Part shown: positions 1 through 9,518 of the stretch, in pieces
Layout of the letters: each line of letters starts with the position of its first letter
How positions within the stretch are numbered: the first letter of the stretch is position 1
NCBI GenBank assembly: GCA_914767885.1
Contig: CAJZBQ010000011.1
Coordinates: forward strand, 1,426,001 to 1,490,000
DNA from: Blepharisma stoltei
Lineage: Eukaryota; Ciliophora; Heterotrichea; Heterotrichida; Blepharismidae
Length of the DNA stretch: 64,000 nucleotides
Direction of reading: 5' to 3'
Notes under the pieces: model-generated
The model's input: the letters and a program-made list of their open reading frames with translations, nothing else
Databases searched by the model: none
Told to the model about the DNA's origin: nothing
Translations under genes and position numbers: made by a program

Positions 1-889
1 GTTTATCAGCTTAAACGCCACCAAATGATTTAAAATTTTAGATGCTTGGCAATTAATTTAATTTTTCATTGAAATAGTATGTGTGTTGCGGACTTTGACT
101 AAAGAGAACAGTCTCTATAGGGAGATTTGCTACATTTTATATCTCCTTCTTTTGACCCTCATAAGGACTGCCTTACCAGGAACACAAGAAGGATAAACTT
201 TGATCCCATATTTATTTATGATCACTCATAAAAGTCATATAATAACATAAAATAAATAGAAAAAACTTTATATTTCTCTACTGATATTCTCTATTTTATA
301 AAAATGTTTCTATTTATTATAAATAGGCACATTTAAGATTAAAATTAGCAATTTTATTAAACGTTTTTAAGCTTATTTGGCTTTTAACGATTGAACTTTA
401 AAATATAAATTTTTACGCAATTAATATATTTATTGCAAAATAGGAAATTTATTTTTGGGTCATTAATTTTTAAGCTCCTGATTTACCAATCAGATCGTAA
501 AATATTCGTATTGAATAATTGAACTCTATTTCATATTTCTTATGAATCTCTAGATAAAATTATAATAAATTATTTATTATAAAAATTTTTCTTTCTATTT
601 ATATATTTGCATTATTAAATATTTAGCTTATATTGCACATACTTATTAAAATCTCTTCAGATGTCTTTAAAAAAGACTATTTATTGTTTATTCAATATAA
701 CTTATCCCTAAAATGATATGATTACAAACTATTATTTTCAAAATAGTTTATATTAAATTATTTAATAACTTTGACCACTAATCAATTAGAAAGTAAATAA
801 TCTCAGAGCTGCTTTTGGGTCTATTTAGAAAAACTCTTCTATTTTTTTGTTGACATAATGAAATTAGTAAGAGGATAATATTTTCAGCC
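1..889. other. AT-rich intergenic DNA
   Basis: No open frame with conserved character was found on either strand, even when TGA is read as Trp. The stretch is strongly AT-rich. It presumably holds the promoter of the gene starting at 890, but I see no recognisable motif. Confidence 0.5.
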
Positions 890-2962
890 ATGGTTATTTG
901 CAAGCTCACAAAATGCCTTTTTGAACAAACTATAGAGTGCTGTGGTCAAGGGTGATGCAAGCGGCATTATATAGAACACTCTTCAGTAGACCTACAAAGT
1001 CATAAAGGCAAAAAACTTTATCATGCAGTTAATGTAGAATCTAAAAATGAAATATTAAACTGGCTTTACGAAGTAAAACGCAAATTATTAGGATTGCTAA
1101 CAAAAATTACAATTAAATGAATCAAAAAATTTAAGAAAGGCTATCCAGGCTATTTTCTTATCAAAAAAATCAGAGATGTTATGATGAGCTGTAGAGAAAT
1201 AGAATTAAAGGTCATATATACTTTTGAAGTTCCTAAAAAAATTTGCTACAATCCTATTGAGTATTTTTTGACTCAGCCTTTAGATAAGACGAAAATTTAT
1301 TTAAAGCATCTAAATCTTGACTTTTCTGATGTAGAGCATTTGGAAAAAGTTCAAAATCACCTTTACAACTATAATTATTTAGCTGATGTAGAGGATTTCC
1401 ATGGTGGAGAAATTATAAATGAAGACCAACTTCTAACAGAGCTTTTTAATCTTGCTGGAAGCTTACTTTATGACGATGAATATTATCAAGCTAAATGCTT
1501 ATATAAGGAATGCAGAAGAATTTTTGAGAAAATTAAATACCATAAAAAAATTGACTTATTTTTTATTGATTATTACATATTTATGATTAATCACAAAATA
1601 AAGGACTACCCAATTAATTCTCAACCTGTCCCAAGACCAGAGAATTTTATTAGTCCATACTTTGTGGAATTTTTGGAATTTATTTCATGCATATATTTAG
1701 ATTGAAATGAAAAATATGAGCCAAGAAGGTTTCTTAGAAATACAAAATCAATTTCTAAAGAAGCTTTTCGCAAAGATAATGATAATTATGATGAGTATGG
1801 TTATATTAATTGGATGGCATTTTGAAAAGGAATAATGTATCTCTATAGGACTAGTTTAAAGAAAGCACTTAAATTCCTAGAATCAAGCGAAATTTATTTT
1901 CAAAATACTGGCCAATTATCATATTTAGCTCTTTCTGAGTATCTATTAGGATATTTGTACATAATAAAAATAAAAGCTGGAAAAGGCAAGCCTTATTTAA
2001 AAAAAAGCAAGAAAATATGTAAAGACCTAGGAATTTGATCTCTACTGGATAAAATTTATTTTATTCTTGGGTATTTTTCTATATTTGAATGCCTATTTGA
2101 CATTGCAGAAAAATATTTGAAAAAGGGCAAACTGATATCAAAAGGATCTGGAAAGCATTACGATATTGCTCTCTTAAAGCTCGATATTTTAAAAGGTAAT
2201 TTGGTAAGTCCATTTGCTTATGTAGAAAAAATTAAAGGAGGTTTCATTATTTTTCCTATTCAAAATCGATTGCTAGCGTGACTTTTTGCGGAAATTGGAA
2301 GCATATACTTTTTGCTGGGGTCTTTCAATCAGGCTGAGATATATTTTGATAAAGTCAAAATCACAACACTAAAATCATCTGATGTGCCTAACTTCATAAA
2401 TATTGCATTGATACTGATGATATATTATTCATACAATTTTAAACAAAAAAAAGTTGAACTTGAAGAACTCCTAAACATATTTAAAAAACAAACTGCCCAT
2501 TTTTTACACAGATTTGAATTTTATTATTTTTTGTTCGAAGTAATATTAAGAGCTATTTTTAAGATAAAATTTGAAAAAAATGATAAAAAATTCAAAGAGC
2601 TCACTGAGAAGATAATAGTTAAGGAATTGAAAAAAAGCGAATATATTTACCACAAAATTATTAGAATTCTCTTATCACTTTTAAATATCAATGGATGGGA
2701 TAGTATAGCAGAAAAAATTATTGATTACGCAATTTATAAATTCGCTTATTCTGCAAAAAGTCCTATTTGCGCCTATATCTTTAATGCAAAGTCTAATTGG
2801 GAACGAGATCATGGAAATCATGAGTCTGCAAGAGCATATTTGATAAAGTCTAAGAAAATGCTAGGACGTTCTATGTCACAAAAGAATAATCAAGTAAAAA
2901 TGATTGAAAGGCAGTTAATTGAAGTTGAGGAAGAAATTGCAATGAAAAACAGCGAGAAATAA
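890..2962 (+). CDS. Zinc-finger plus TPR-like helical repeat protein
   Basis: One 690-codon frame runs from ATG 890 to TAA 2962 if TGA (for example at 953, 1118, 1703, 1823 and 2036) is Trp; with a standard code it would fall into three fragments. Residues 4-30 carry a Cys/His cluster (C4, C9, C17, C18, C23, H26, H30) resembling an AN1 or B-box type zinc-binding domain. The remainder is helical, with TPR-like segments such as AEKYLKKGKL and QAEIYFDKVK and a Lys/Glu-rich C-terminal helix. I infer a scaffold or protein-interaction role; no enzyme motif is visible. A decayed copy lies immediately downstream (4154-5421). No IES was needed to keep this gene open, unlike most genes here. Confidence 0.75.
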
Positions 2963-4153
2963 AACTATTTTTAAATAAATAATTTACCTAATTCAAGTAG
3001 ATTTATATTTATTTAATAGATGTTCCATAATAGTTTGATAATTATTTTAGCCATATGAGATTTAAAATCTTTTATTTTCAAAATAATTTAAATTGTGTTG
3101 GTGAGTATATAATTTATTGAATATATCGATCAACCTCAGCTCACTATGATTGCTAATGAGCTAAAAACTCAGGCACTTAATTCTTACCTCAAGTGTCAGC
3201 AACAATTTTTCAATTCAGATTTGAAATTATTGGCTAAACATTCTCAATTTTATAATATTTTGTTAATGTATTAATAATTGAGCTTAAAAAGATCAATTAT
3301 TTTTCAAAAGGACTTATCATATACAGTTGAGCAGCCACAAGGGGCTAATCTGTAATATTGTTATGTATACATTGAAATTTAGCATGAAGATTAAAATTAA
3401 ACTAGTTTCATGTCAAATTTTCATCAAATTAATTTTTTTTTTGGCGGATGGCCTTCCTTGACAGTATTTCCTTTGATTAAGTTTTTCTCAGCCTTTCAGC
3501 CTCTATTTTATAAAATTTCGAGAATTTGGAGTAAATAGGTTATGAGCTTGATGCCCACTCTTATATTATAGTTTCAAATATGAATTGTTCCCATTTAATA
3601 TTGACACCAACCATGCCTTCAATATCAGAAATAGTAGTATAGGGTAAATAGTCATCATTTCAAAATTTCCATCAGAAAGACATGAACTCATTATTTTTAG
3701 GGCCAGAAATCAAAATTAGGAATATAATTTTCATGCAACCTTAAAATCTGTTTCCTTCTCAATTGTGAAATAAGCCTAATCAAGGTTTCAAAATCTGTTT
3801 TATATCTTTTTTTAAAAATTTTTAAATAATTATTTATTTAAAACAATAATACCTAGATCAATGTCTATTAAATGGTAGATTTTACGAATCAAAATTCTAG
3901 CGCATTTACTCTGTTCTAATTTAAGCTGCCATTTTTATCTCTAACCTTAGTAACTTCACCATTTCCTATGCATGCATTTGGGCTTTTTTAGTGATGCTAA
4001 ATAAATTTTAAGAGCTTCATAGTGATAGGCTTTTAGGAGTTATTATGGCAATCTTATAGTATTTTATATGGAGTTATGTGCAAAAATATTTTAAATTTAT
4101 TTCTATTTTCTATTGCTAGTTAGCTTTTAGTAGAGTATATATATTTTTCAACC
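2963..4153. other. Intergenic DNA between TPR gene and its decayed copy
   Basis: About 1.2 kb of AT-rich sequence. I see no supported gene, no MITE termini and no clear tandem repeat. Confidence 0.45.
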
Positions 4154-5421
4154 ATGGATTTATGCAGTTTCAATTTCGGAAAATGCCTTTTTGAGGCAGG
4201 CATAAAATCTCAGTGGCAAGTAGCCCATATCCCATAGTGGTTCTCCTGTTTATATGAGGGCGTGTTTATTTAGTGCTGATAGCTGTTCAAAGATTTGATT
4301 AGCCTAGATTACTTAGTGCCTTGCCTAGAATGGCATCTTTTTGGAACTAATCCAGGAGAAAAGGGGAAGATAAGGTTTGCCGAAGATCTCAAGGGATGAA
4401 GTTTCTCCGGCTTAAAGTAATCCTGCTAAAGGGGCAATGGCTATGAACTAAGCATAATTAATATGGTTTCTCGGCCATGCAGCCTAGAGCAAATATTTAA
4501 TTATTTCTTAAAAATAAAGATATAAAAATCTGAGAAAATTTAAATGTTATATACAAAGGAAAGCACTCCTGGAGGAAATCTTTCTAAATATTTGAAACGA
4601 GGAAAATTACTAGCAAAAGGACAAGGGAGGCATTATTCCGTTGCTATCCTTAAGTCTATATTCTTAAAGGTGATTTGCCAAGAGCTGAAAAATATTTTGA
4701 AAAAATTAAAGCAAATTTTAATACTGTTTTTCCAATGCAAAATTGGTTAACGTCCTGACTGTATACAGAAGCTGGGTGCTTATACTTTTTTTTTGGGAAA
4801 TCAGAAATTGCTGAATACTATTTTAATCTCGTGACTATAAGACGATCTGATGTAATTTGAATTTTAAATGCATTTTATATCGGTTTTTTCTTTTATGTAT
4901 ATAAATTGAAACGCGAAAAAGCTGAAGAGGTCTTGGAATCTTTTAAGAAGAAATATGCTCATTTTTCACATGAAGCTAAATTTCATCTTTATATGGCAGA
5001 AATAGGCTATAAGGTCATTTTTAATATAAAATATGAACAAAATGACAAAGAATTTGAAGAACTCGGAAATAAACTGAAAAATAAAAAATGAAGTGATGAT
5101 ACATTCTTTATGGGTCATATGGGCGCAGTGTTCAGATCTTTTTGGAGCGAAGGCCAAAGCTGAAATAATATAGCAGAAATAATATTTAATTGAGCAATAG
5201 GAGGAATGATTGGGAAAAGTCCATTGTTTGCTTATACTTATATTGCGAAATCTAATTGGGAGCGAAGTCTTGGGAATCATGAAGTATCGAGAGAATATTT
5301 GGTAAAGTCTTTGGGAATGTTAAAATCTGTTATGTCGCAAAAGAATGATCAAGTAAAAATGATTGAAAACCAATTAATTGAGGTTGAGAAAGAAATTGTA
5401 AAGAAAAATAATGAAAAATAA
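4154..5421 (+). pseudogene. Decayed paralogue of the 890-2962 TPR gene
   Basis: The sequence from ATG 4154 resembles the start of the upstream gene (KCLFE after an initial Cys) but then loses the finger cysteines and meets stops. Between about 4240 and 4500 there is GC-richer unrelated sequence. Homology resumes near 4565 (YLKRGKLLAKGQGRHY against YLKKGKLISKGSGKHY), is shifted by a single missing base near 4660, and from there to TAA 5421 it is open with TGA as Trp and closely follows the parent (SNWERSLGNHE, MSQKNDQVKMIE). The conserved tail with a broken front marks a recent gene duplicate now decaying. I cannot exclude that part of the break is an IES, but the missing base argues against full function. 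Confidence 0.7.
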
Positions 5422-5681
5422 GAGTCTTTTAATAAATGAATGAATAAAATTAAAACGAAGATAATTAAAACACTAAGAGAGGGAGAATTATTGATTGCTT
5501 ATTGCCAATTATCGCACAAGTAATCTATTTAAGGCTTCTTTTCTTTTCTTGGTTTCCATATTCTGAATAAATTTCTTTTAAGGATCTTTTTCTCTTCAGT
5601 TTTTTCTTCCTACTTTACCAAATTTAGATGCTAAATTGAATTTCTGCTTAGCTATAATAAAAACCCATTTATAGCAAAGTT

Positions 5682-5837
5682 TTGAAAAATCATGAAATGT
5701 CAAGAAATTTTTTGGGTATGAATTTAGAACTGCTAGAATCTGTTATGTCTCAAAAAATATTAAGCAAAAATGATTTAGAAATACTTAACCAGGAGCTATT
5801 TAGATATTGCAATGAAATAAATAAATTATTAATTTAA
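5682..5837 (+). pseudogene. Third, short remnant of the TPR gene C-terminus
   Basis: With TGA as Trp this reads WKNHEMSRNFLGMNLELLES followed by VMSQK, matching the C-terminal region of the two upstream copies (GNHE...YL.KS..ML.S.MSQK). Only about 45 residues can be matched, and no upstream part of the gene is recognisable. It points to a local tandem array of three copies in increasing decay. Confidence 0.55.
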
Positions 5838-6035
5838 AACTAATTAATAAAAACTGAAAGTAAAGATCTAAATAATAAAAAATGTAATTATATAATGGAA
5901 TAAATAATTTGTCTATACATAATTAAATATATAAAATCTATTATTTTTTTATTAGTAGTGGCTGTAACTTGCACATAGTTTTAGCAGTTTATCTATCTTC
6001 AACATAAATTTCCGACGAAGTCTTTATAATTAGAA

Positions 6036-6983
6036 ATGGAACCTAGGCCGCAGGCAGGAGGCCATGAAGGCATATTAATATTCAGGCGTGATAAAGTATT
6101 AAAGAGAGCTCTCCCCTGTGAGCTTAATTTCTATACAAACTTGTTTAACCCAAATAATCAAATTCCTATTTTGCTAGAATTTCAAAAATTTGTTCCAAAA
6201 TTTTACGGATCCCAACTAATAGATGGGAGTAATTACATAGTTTTAGAAAATTTATTATGAGAATATGAGAATCCTTCAATAATGGACTGCAAAATCGGAA
6301 GAGTTACGTGAACTCGAGATCATTCACCACCAAGATGTGTAACTCAGCAATTACGAGCCTCAAAAACAACCACATCAAGTTTAGGTTTTATATCATTTTA
6401 TAATGAAATTCTATATTTTATATTCCCAAAACATAAAAATCAAATTTTAAATTAAAATACTTGAATAGAAATCCTATAAAAAAATGGCTGCAGTTTTATA
6501 ATATTTTAAGTATATTTTGCAATATATTATATATTTTTTTTTAAAAAAATATTTATTTAGCGGAAAATGAATAGAATAACGGGGCTTTTAATTAAAGATC
6601 GCGAAGGACATGTAACTGATTCAATTCGGAAAAAACAAGTATTTGATATCACGCCCGATAACATTTTGGACTATTTTGCAAGATTAGTTATAAGAGACGA
6701 CGTTTTTCAAGAAGAAGTGGTTGACCAATTCATTATGGAAACTCAAGAAATCCTTGATTGATTTAGAAAACAAAGAGTTAGTACATTTTTCACATGCTCT
6801 GTATTATATGTGAACGGCTTTAATAAAGCGCAAACGAAATTTATCGATTTTTCTTATGTATATGAATCAGATGGACAGAGAGATACCAGTAAGGGTTATT
6901 TAGATATGATTGAAGGGTTAGAAAGCTTAATTAATACCTGGGAGAAGCTCAAAATGAAGTATGCTAAATCGTATTATTTATAA
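6036..6983 (+). CDS. Inositol polyphosphate kinase (IPK family)
   Basis: Coding is join(6036-6390, 6574-6983) after removal of one 183-bp TA-bounded IES, giving 254 aa. Family marks: the N-terminal QAGGHEG segment, the P-x3-D-x-K-x-G signature PSIMDCKIG, the TSSLGF-RITG block that straddles the IES, and the late FIDFSY segment with the metal-binding DFS/SLL-like Asp. IPK enzymes phosphorylate inositol phosphates such as IP3 using ATP in cytosol or nucleus. TGA encodes Trp in WEYENPS and in VTWTRDH. Joining at TA gives GGT TTT AGA ATA ACG (G-F-R-I-T), the expected family spacing. It is short (typical members are 250-450 aa). The exact substrate (IPMK, IP3K or IP6K type) cannot be told. Confidence 0.88.
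6391..6573 (+). other. IES in inositol polyphosphate kinase gene
   Basis: AT-rich 183-bp insert. TA at 6389-6390 and TA at 6572-6573; retaining one TA restores the conserved LGF-RITG motif in frame. Confidence 0.85.
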
Positions 6984-7061
6984 AAGATTAACTTTTATGA
7001 ATTTAAATTAAATCTAATATACATCGGGAAGGTTATTTTATATTTGAAATGAAAATGCTTA

Positions 7062-7452
7062 CTCCCCCCCCCCCCCCCTCCGTGAGCGAACAAAACCATT
7101 AGAAAAATCGCCATTTTTTGACTAAAAACCCACCCTCCGTGAGTGAACAAAAATTTTTTTAATATAAAAAAATTTTAATGAAAAAAAATTTTGATATATA
7201 AGTGATAATTAGTATAATGAAATCTAGAGCTAATTCTTTTTAATTTTAAACAAATTGCGTTTTAAAACATAAATTTTGCAAAATTTAAATTAATATTTGC
7301 TTCCCAATTTTTGCAAATTAGGATTTTTTTAAATTTCGAAAAAAATATTTTTTATAAAATTTATATATAAATTTTATTTTAAAAAAAAAAATTAACCCCC
7401 CTCCGTGAGCGAACAAAATTTTTTTGTTCGCTCACGGAGGGGGGGGGGGGAG
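7062..7452 (+). mobile_element. BogoMITE-like MITE, copy 1 (391 bp)
   Basis: Termini CTCCCCC...CCTCCGTGAGCG and inverted at the right end, flanked by TTA (7059-7061 and 7453-7455). The motif CCCTCCGTGAGYGAACAAA occurs four times: at the left end, 70 bp inside, just before the right end, and inverted at the right end, so the right terminus is itself a perfect hairpin. The centre is AT-rich with no ORF. It is intergenic, between the kinase and the SK2 3' end. The family name is recalled, not checked. Confidence 0.9.
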
Positions 7453-7688
7453 TTAATAAAAATGAAATTTTGATCAAAGCTCATGTTTTTAATTATAATA
7501 AATATTGGAATAGGTTTAAATGCCATTTTAATTAAAATTAAATGCTAAATCTTACTTTTAACATAAAAAACAAATTATCTAACAATTTCATTGCTACATT
7601 ATTTTTGAATATTATAGACCTCATTTTTTTCCCCCATTTTCTTTAAAAATCAATATTTATGCTGATATTTAGAATCATATAATTTTGC

Positions 7689-9471
7689 TTAACAACTATG
7701 GAAGGAAAATAAAACCCTGGCTATATTAAAATAAATATCAAATTTTTGCTTGACCCTCTGTAACCTTCTTAATGAACCTAATAAACTATTTTTATGTGCC
7801 TCAGTAGCATCCCTTATAAGGTTAACTTTTTTCTCCATAATATGCTCTGCCGTATCAATTTGATATACTCCTTTTCGTTTTGCTCTGGTAGCTCTAAAGG
7901 CTGCAATACTTTTAACTATTTTTCCAGATTGGATTAATATTTGTTTTGGAGTTGCGCTGCCTTTTCTCAATAGTACTCTATACCGAAAAGCTGAAGTTAA
8001 TAGCCTAGCCGCACTATGCTTTAGCTCGATTTGAAAATTATTTTTTTTAATAAAAATTATTTATTTAAAAAAAACTTCGTATTTTTCTTATTTCTATTGA
8101 AAATTCAATCTCTCCAGCAGCTCAACAGCTTTACGCTCCCCGATCTCAAAATTAAGCAATGTGGTTAATGACACAATCATCATTGATAATAGTATATTTC
8201 CATATATCGAATTAAAAACCTCAATTATTCTCCCAGGAAGAGTTACAGGAAATGTATCTCCGTATCCTACTGTAAAAACTGTGATTATAGCCCAAACCTC
8301 CTTTTGGCTCAGGCTTTCCCAAAAATTTCTAGAATTTAATCGGGGAATTGCTTTATATCAACAGATGTCGTAAACCCAATTTCGATTGAAATCGAGAGAG
8401 GGCTCGGCCTATACAACATTTCACATGGAATTATTAAAATCACCAAAATTTTGATTGTTATTTTTCCCTGCAAGAGGAGTTTCAAAAATTCTTAACATAT
8501 AGCTGAACATCATTATTCCCACGAATAGCATTATTCCGACAAAAGGCATAGGGTTGTCAGTCATCATTCCTCTGAAGAAAAACAATGCACCTCCTTCAGT
8601 TCCGTTCATTTTGCATACTCTTTGGGCTCTAGGTGCGTTATATTTGCTTCAGAAGATCCAAAGTCTCATTAAATGATAAACTCTGGAGACTTGAATAACA
8701 GAAAGTAAAGTATTTCATGGGTATTCTATATAGCTGTGAGTGTATTCACAATAGTATTCATATGAAGAGTCATCTAAAAACCAAACTGGATGAAAAAGAT
8801 TATATTTTCTACCTTTTTGAATATAATTTTTATTATATAATAATTATATTATAATTAATTTTATATAAAAAGGTATATGCCAGTTCAACTATTAGTTTAG
8901 GTATATACCCAGCCGAATACAAATTGTCTTGCTTGCTATATATAAGTCTCTCTTTTTTCCATTCCAAATCGAAATAATTTCTAATAATTAGAAATATAAG
9001 TAATATAAAAGTAGATAAGCTTGATAAAAAATATAAAATTTTCATCCCAAATTCTATATCAACATCAACCTGCTGATGCTCATTCGAATCAGCTATTATT
9101 GCACCTACAATAAATCCTGATCAAGCAGCTATATACCTATAAGCATAGGCTTAAAACTATAGAATAAGCTGAAATTTCGATTTGAATATAAACTCAAAAA
9201 TATGCATTTGTTCAATTCATCATGCTGATAGCCAGCTGATATCATATTAATCTCTTTAAATAAGCATATTTATTAGCAGCTCACTAATTTTTAATCTATT
9301 AAATTGTTGCTCAATTTTTTTCTCATTTTCAGAGACTGAATGAAACCAAGATTTTTTTGCATTTTTTGAAAAAGCTTCAATATAATCTTCTAATTTCCAT
9401 AAAGTTGGAGTAGTTTGGCACTGAAAAGTTGGGATATCAAAAGACTCATTCGCCAATTTTTTCCTTCTCAT
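7689..9471 (-). CDS. SK-like (Ca2+-activated) K+ channel, downstream paralogue
   Basis: After removal of four IESs (141, 73, 126 and 66 bp) the frame from ATG 9471 to TAA 7689 is 458 codons, divisible by three. Features in order: S1 segment WSGFIVGAIIAD, S2 ILYFLSSLSTFILLIFL, S4-like SRVYHLMRLW, the SK-type linker PRAQRVCKMNG, S5 (VGIMLFVGIMMFSYMLRIF), pore with selectivity filter TVGYGD, S6 MMIVSLTTLL, then a calmodulin-binding-like region (ERKAVELLERLNFQ...RLLTSAFRYR). SK channels carry K+ out of the cell in response to Ca2+/calmodulin, which in ciliates can shape swimming behaviour. Its start lies 47 bp downstream of the other channel's stop, on the same strand. Confidence 0.87.
8039..8104 (-). 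other. IES in SK2, 66 bp, boundary without TA
   Basis: An 8-bp direct repeat TTGAAAAT lies at 8031-8038 and 8097-8104. Removing one repeat plus the spacer joins ERLNFQ to IELKHSAARLL without gap relative to the paralogue (ERLEFQ KELKKEAAKVL). The repeat contains no TA. Confidence 0.75.
8288..8413 (-). other. IES in SK2, 126 bp
   Basis: TA at 8286-8287 and 8412-8413. Excision gives NVVITVFTVGYGD, matching NVVITILTIGYGD of the paralogue. Confidence 0.85.
8803..8875 (-). other. IES in SK2, 73 bp, with inverted termini
   Basis: TA at 8801-8802 and 8874-8875. The insert starts and ends with near-inverted ACCTTTTTATAT / ATATTCAAAAAGGT. Excision gives VELAYNLFHPVWFLD. Confidence 0.85.
9132..9272 (-). 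other. IES in SK2, 141 bp
   Basis: TA at 9130-9131 and 9271-9272. Excision gives SELLIAAWSGFIVGAI, matching the S1 segment of the paralogue. Confidence 0.82.
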
Positions 9472-9518
9472 GATTTAATTATAAATAAGAAAATATTTTT
9501 GCATGTTATTTATTATGA

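Noticed and set aside
1703-2038. TGA codons splitting the TPR gene into three ORFs
   Set aside because: The frame continues through every TGA with conserved coding character, as in many other genes here; UGA is Trp in this organism.
6567-6761. A separate small gene starting MNRITG
   Set aside because: It is the second part of the inositol polyphosphate kinase; the apparent start is inside the IES edge.
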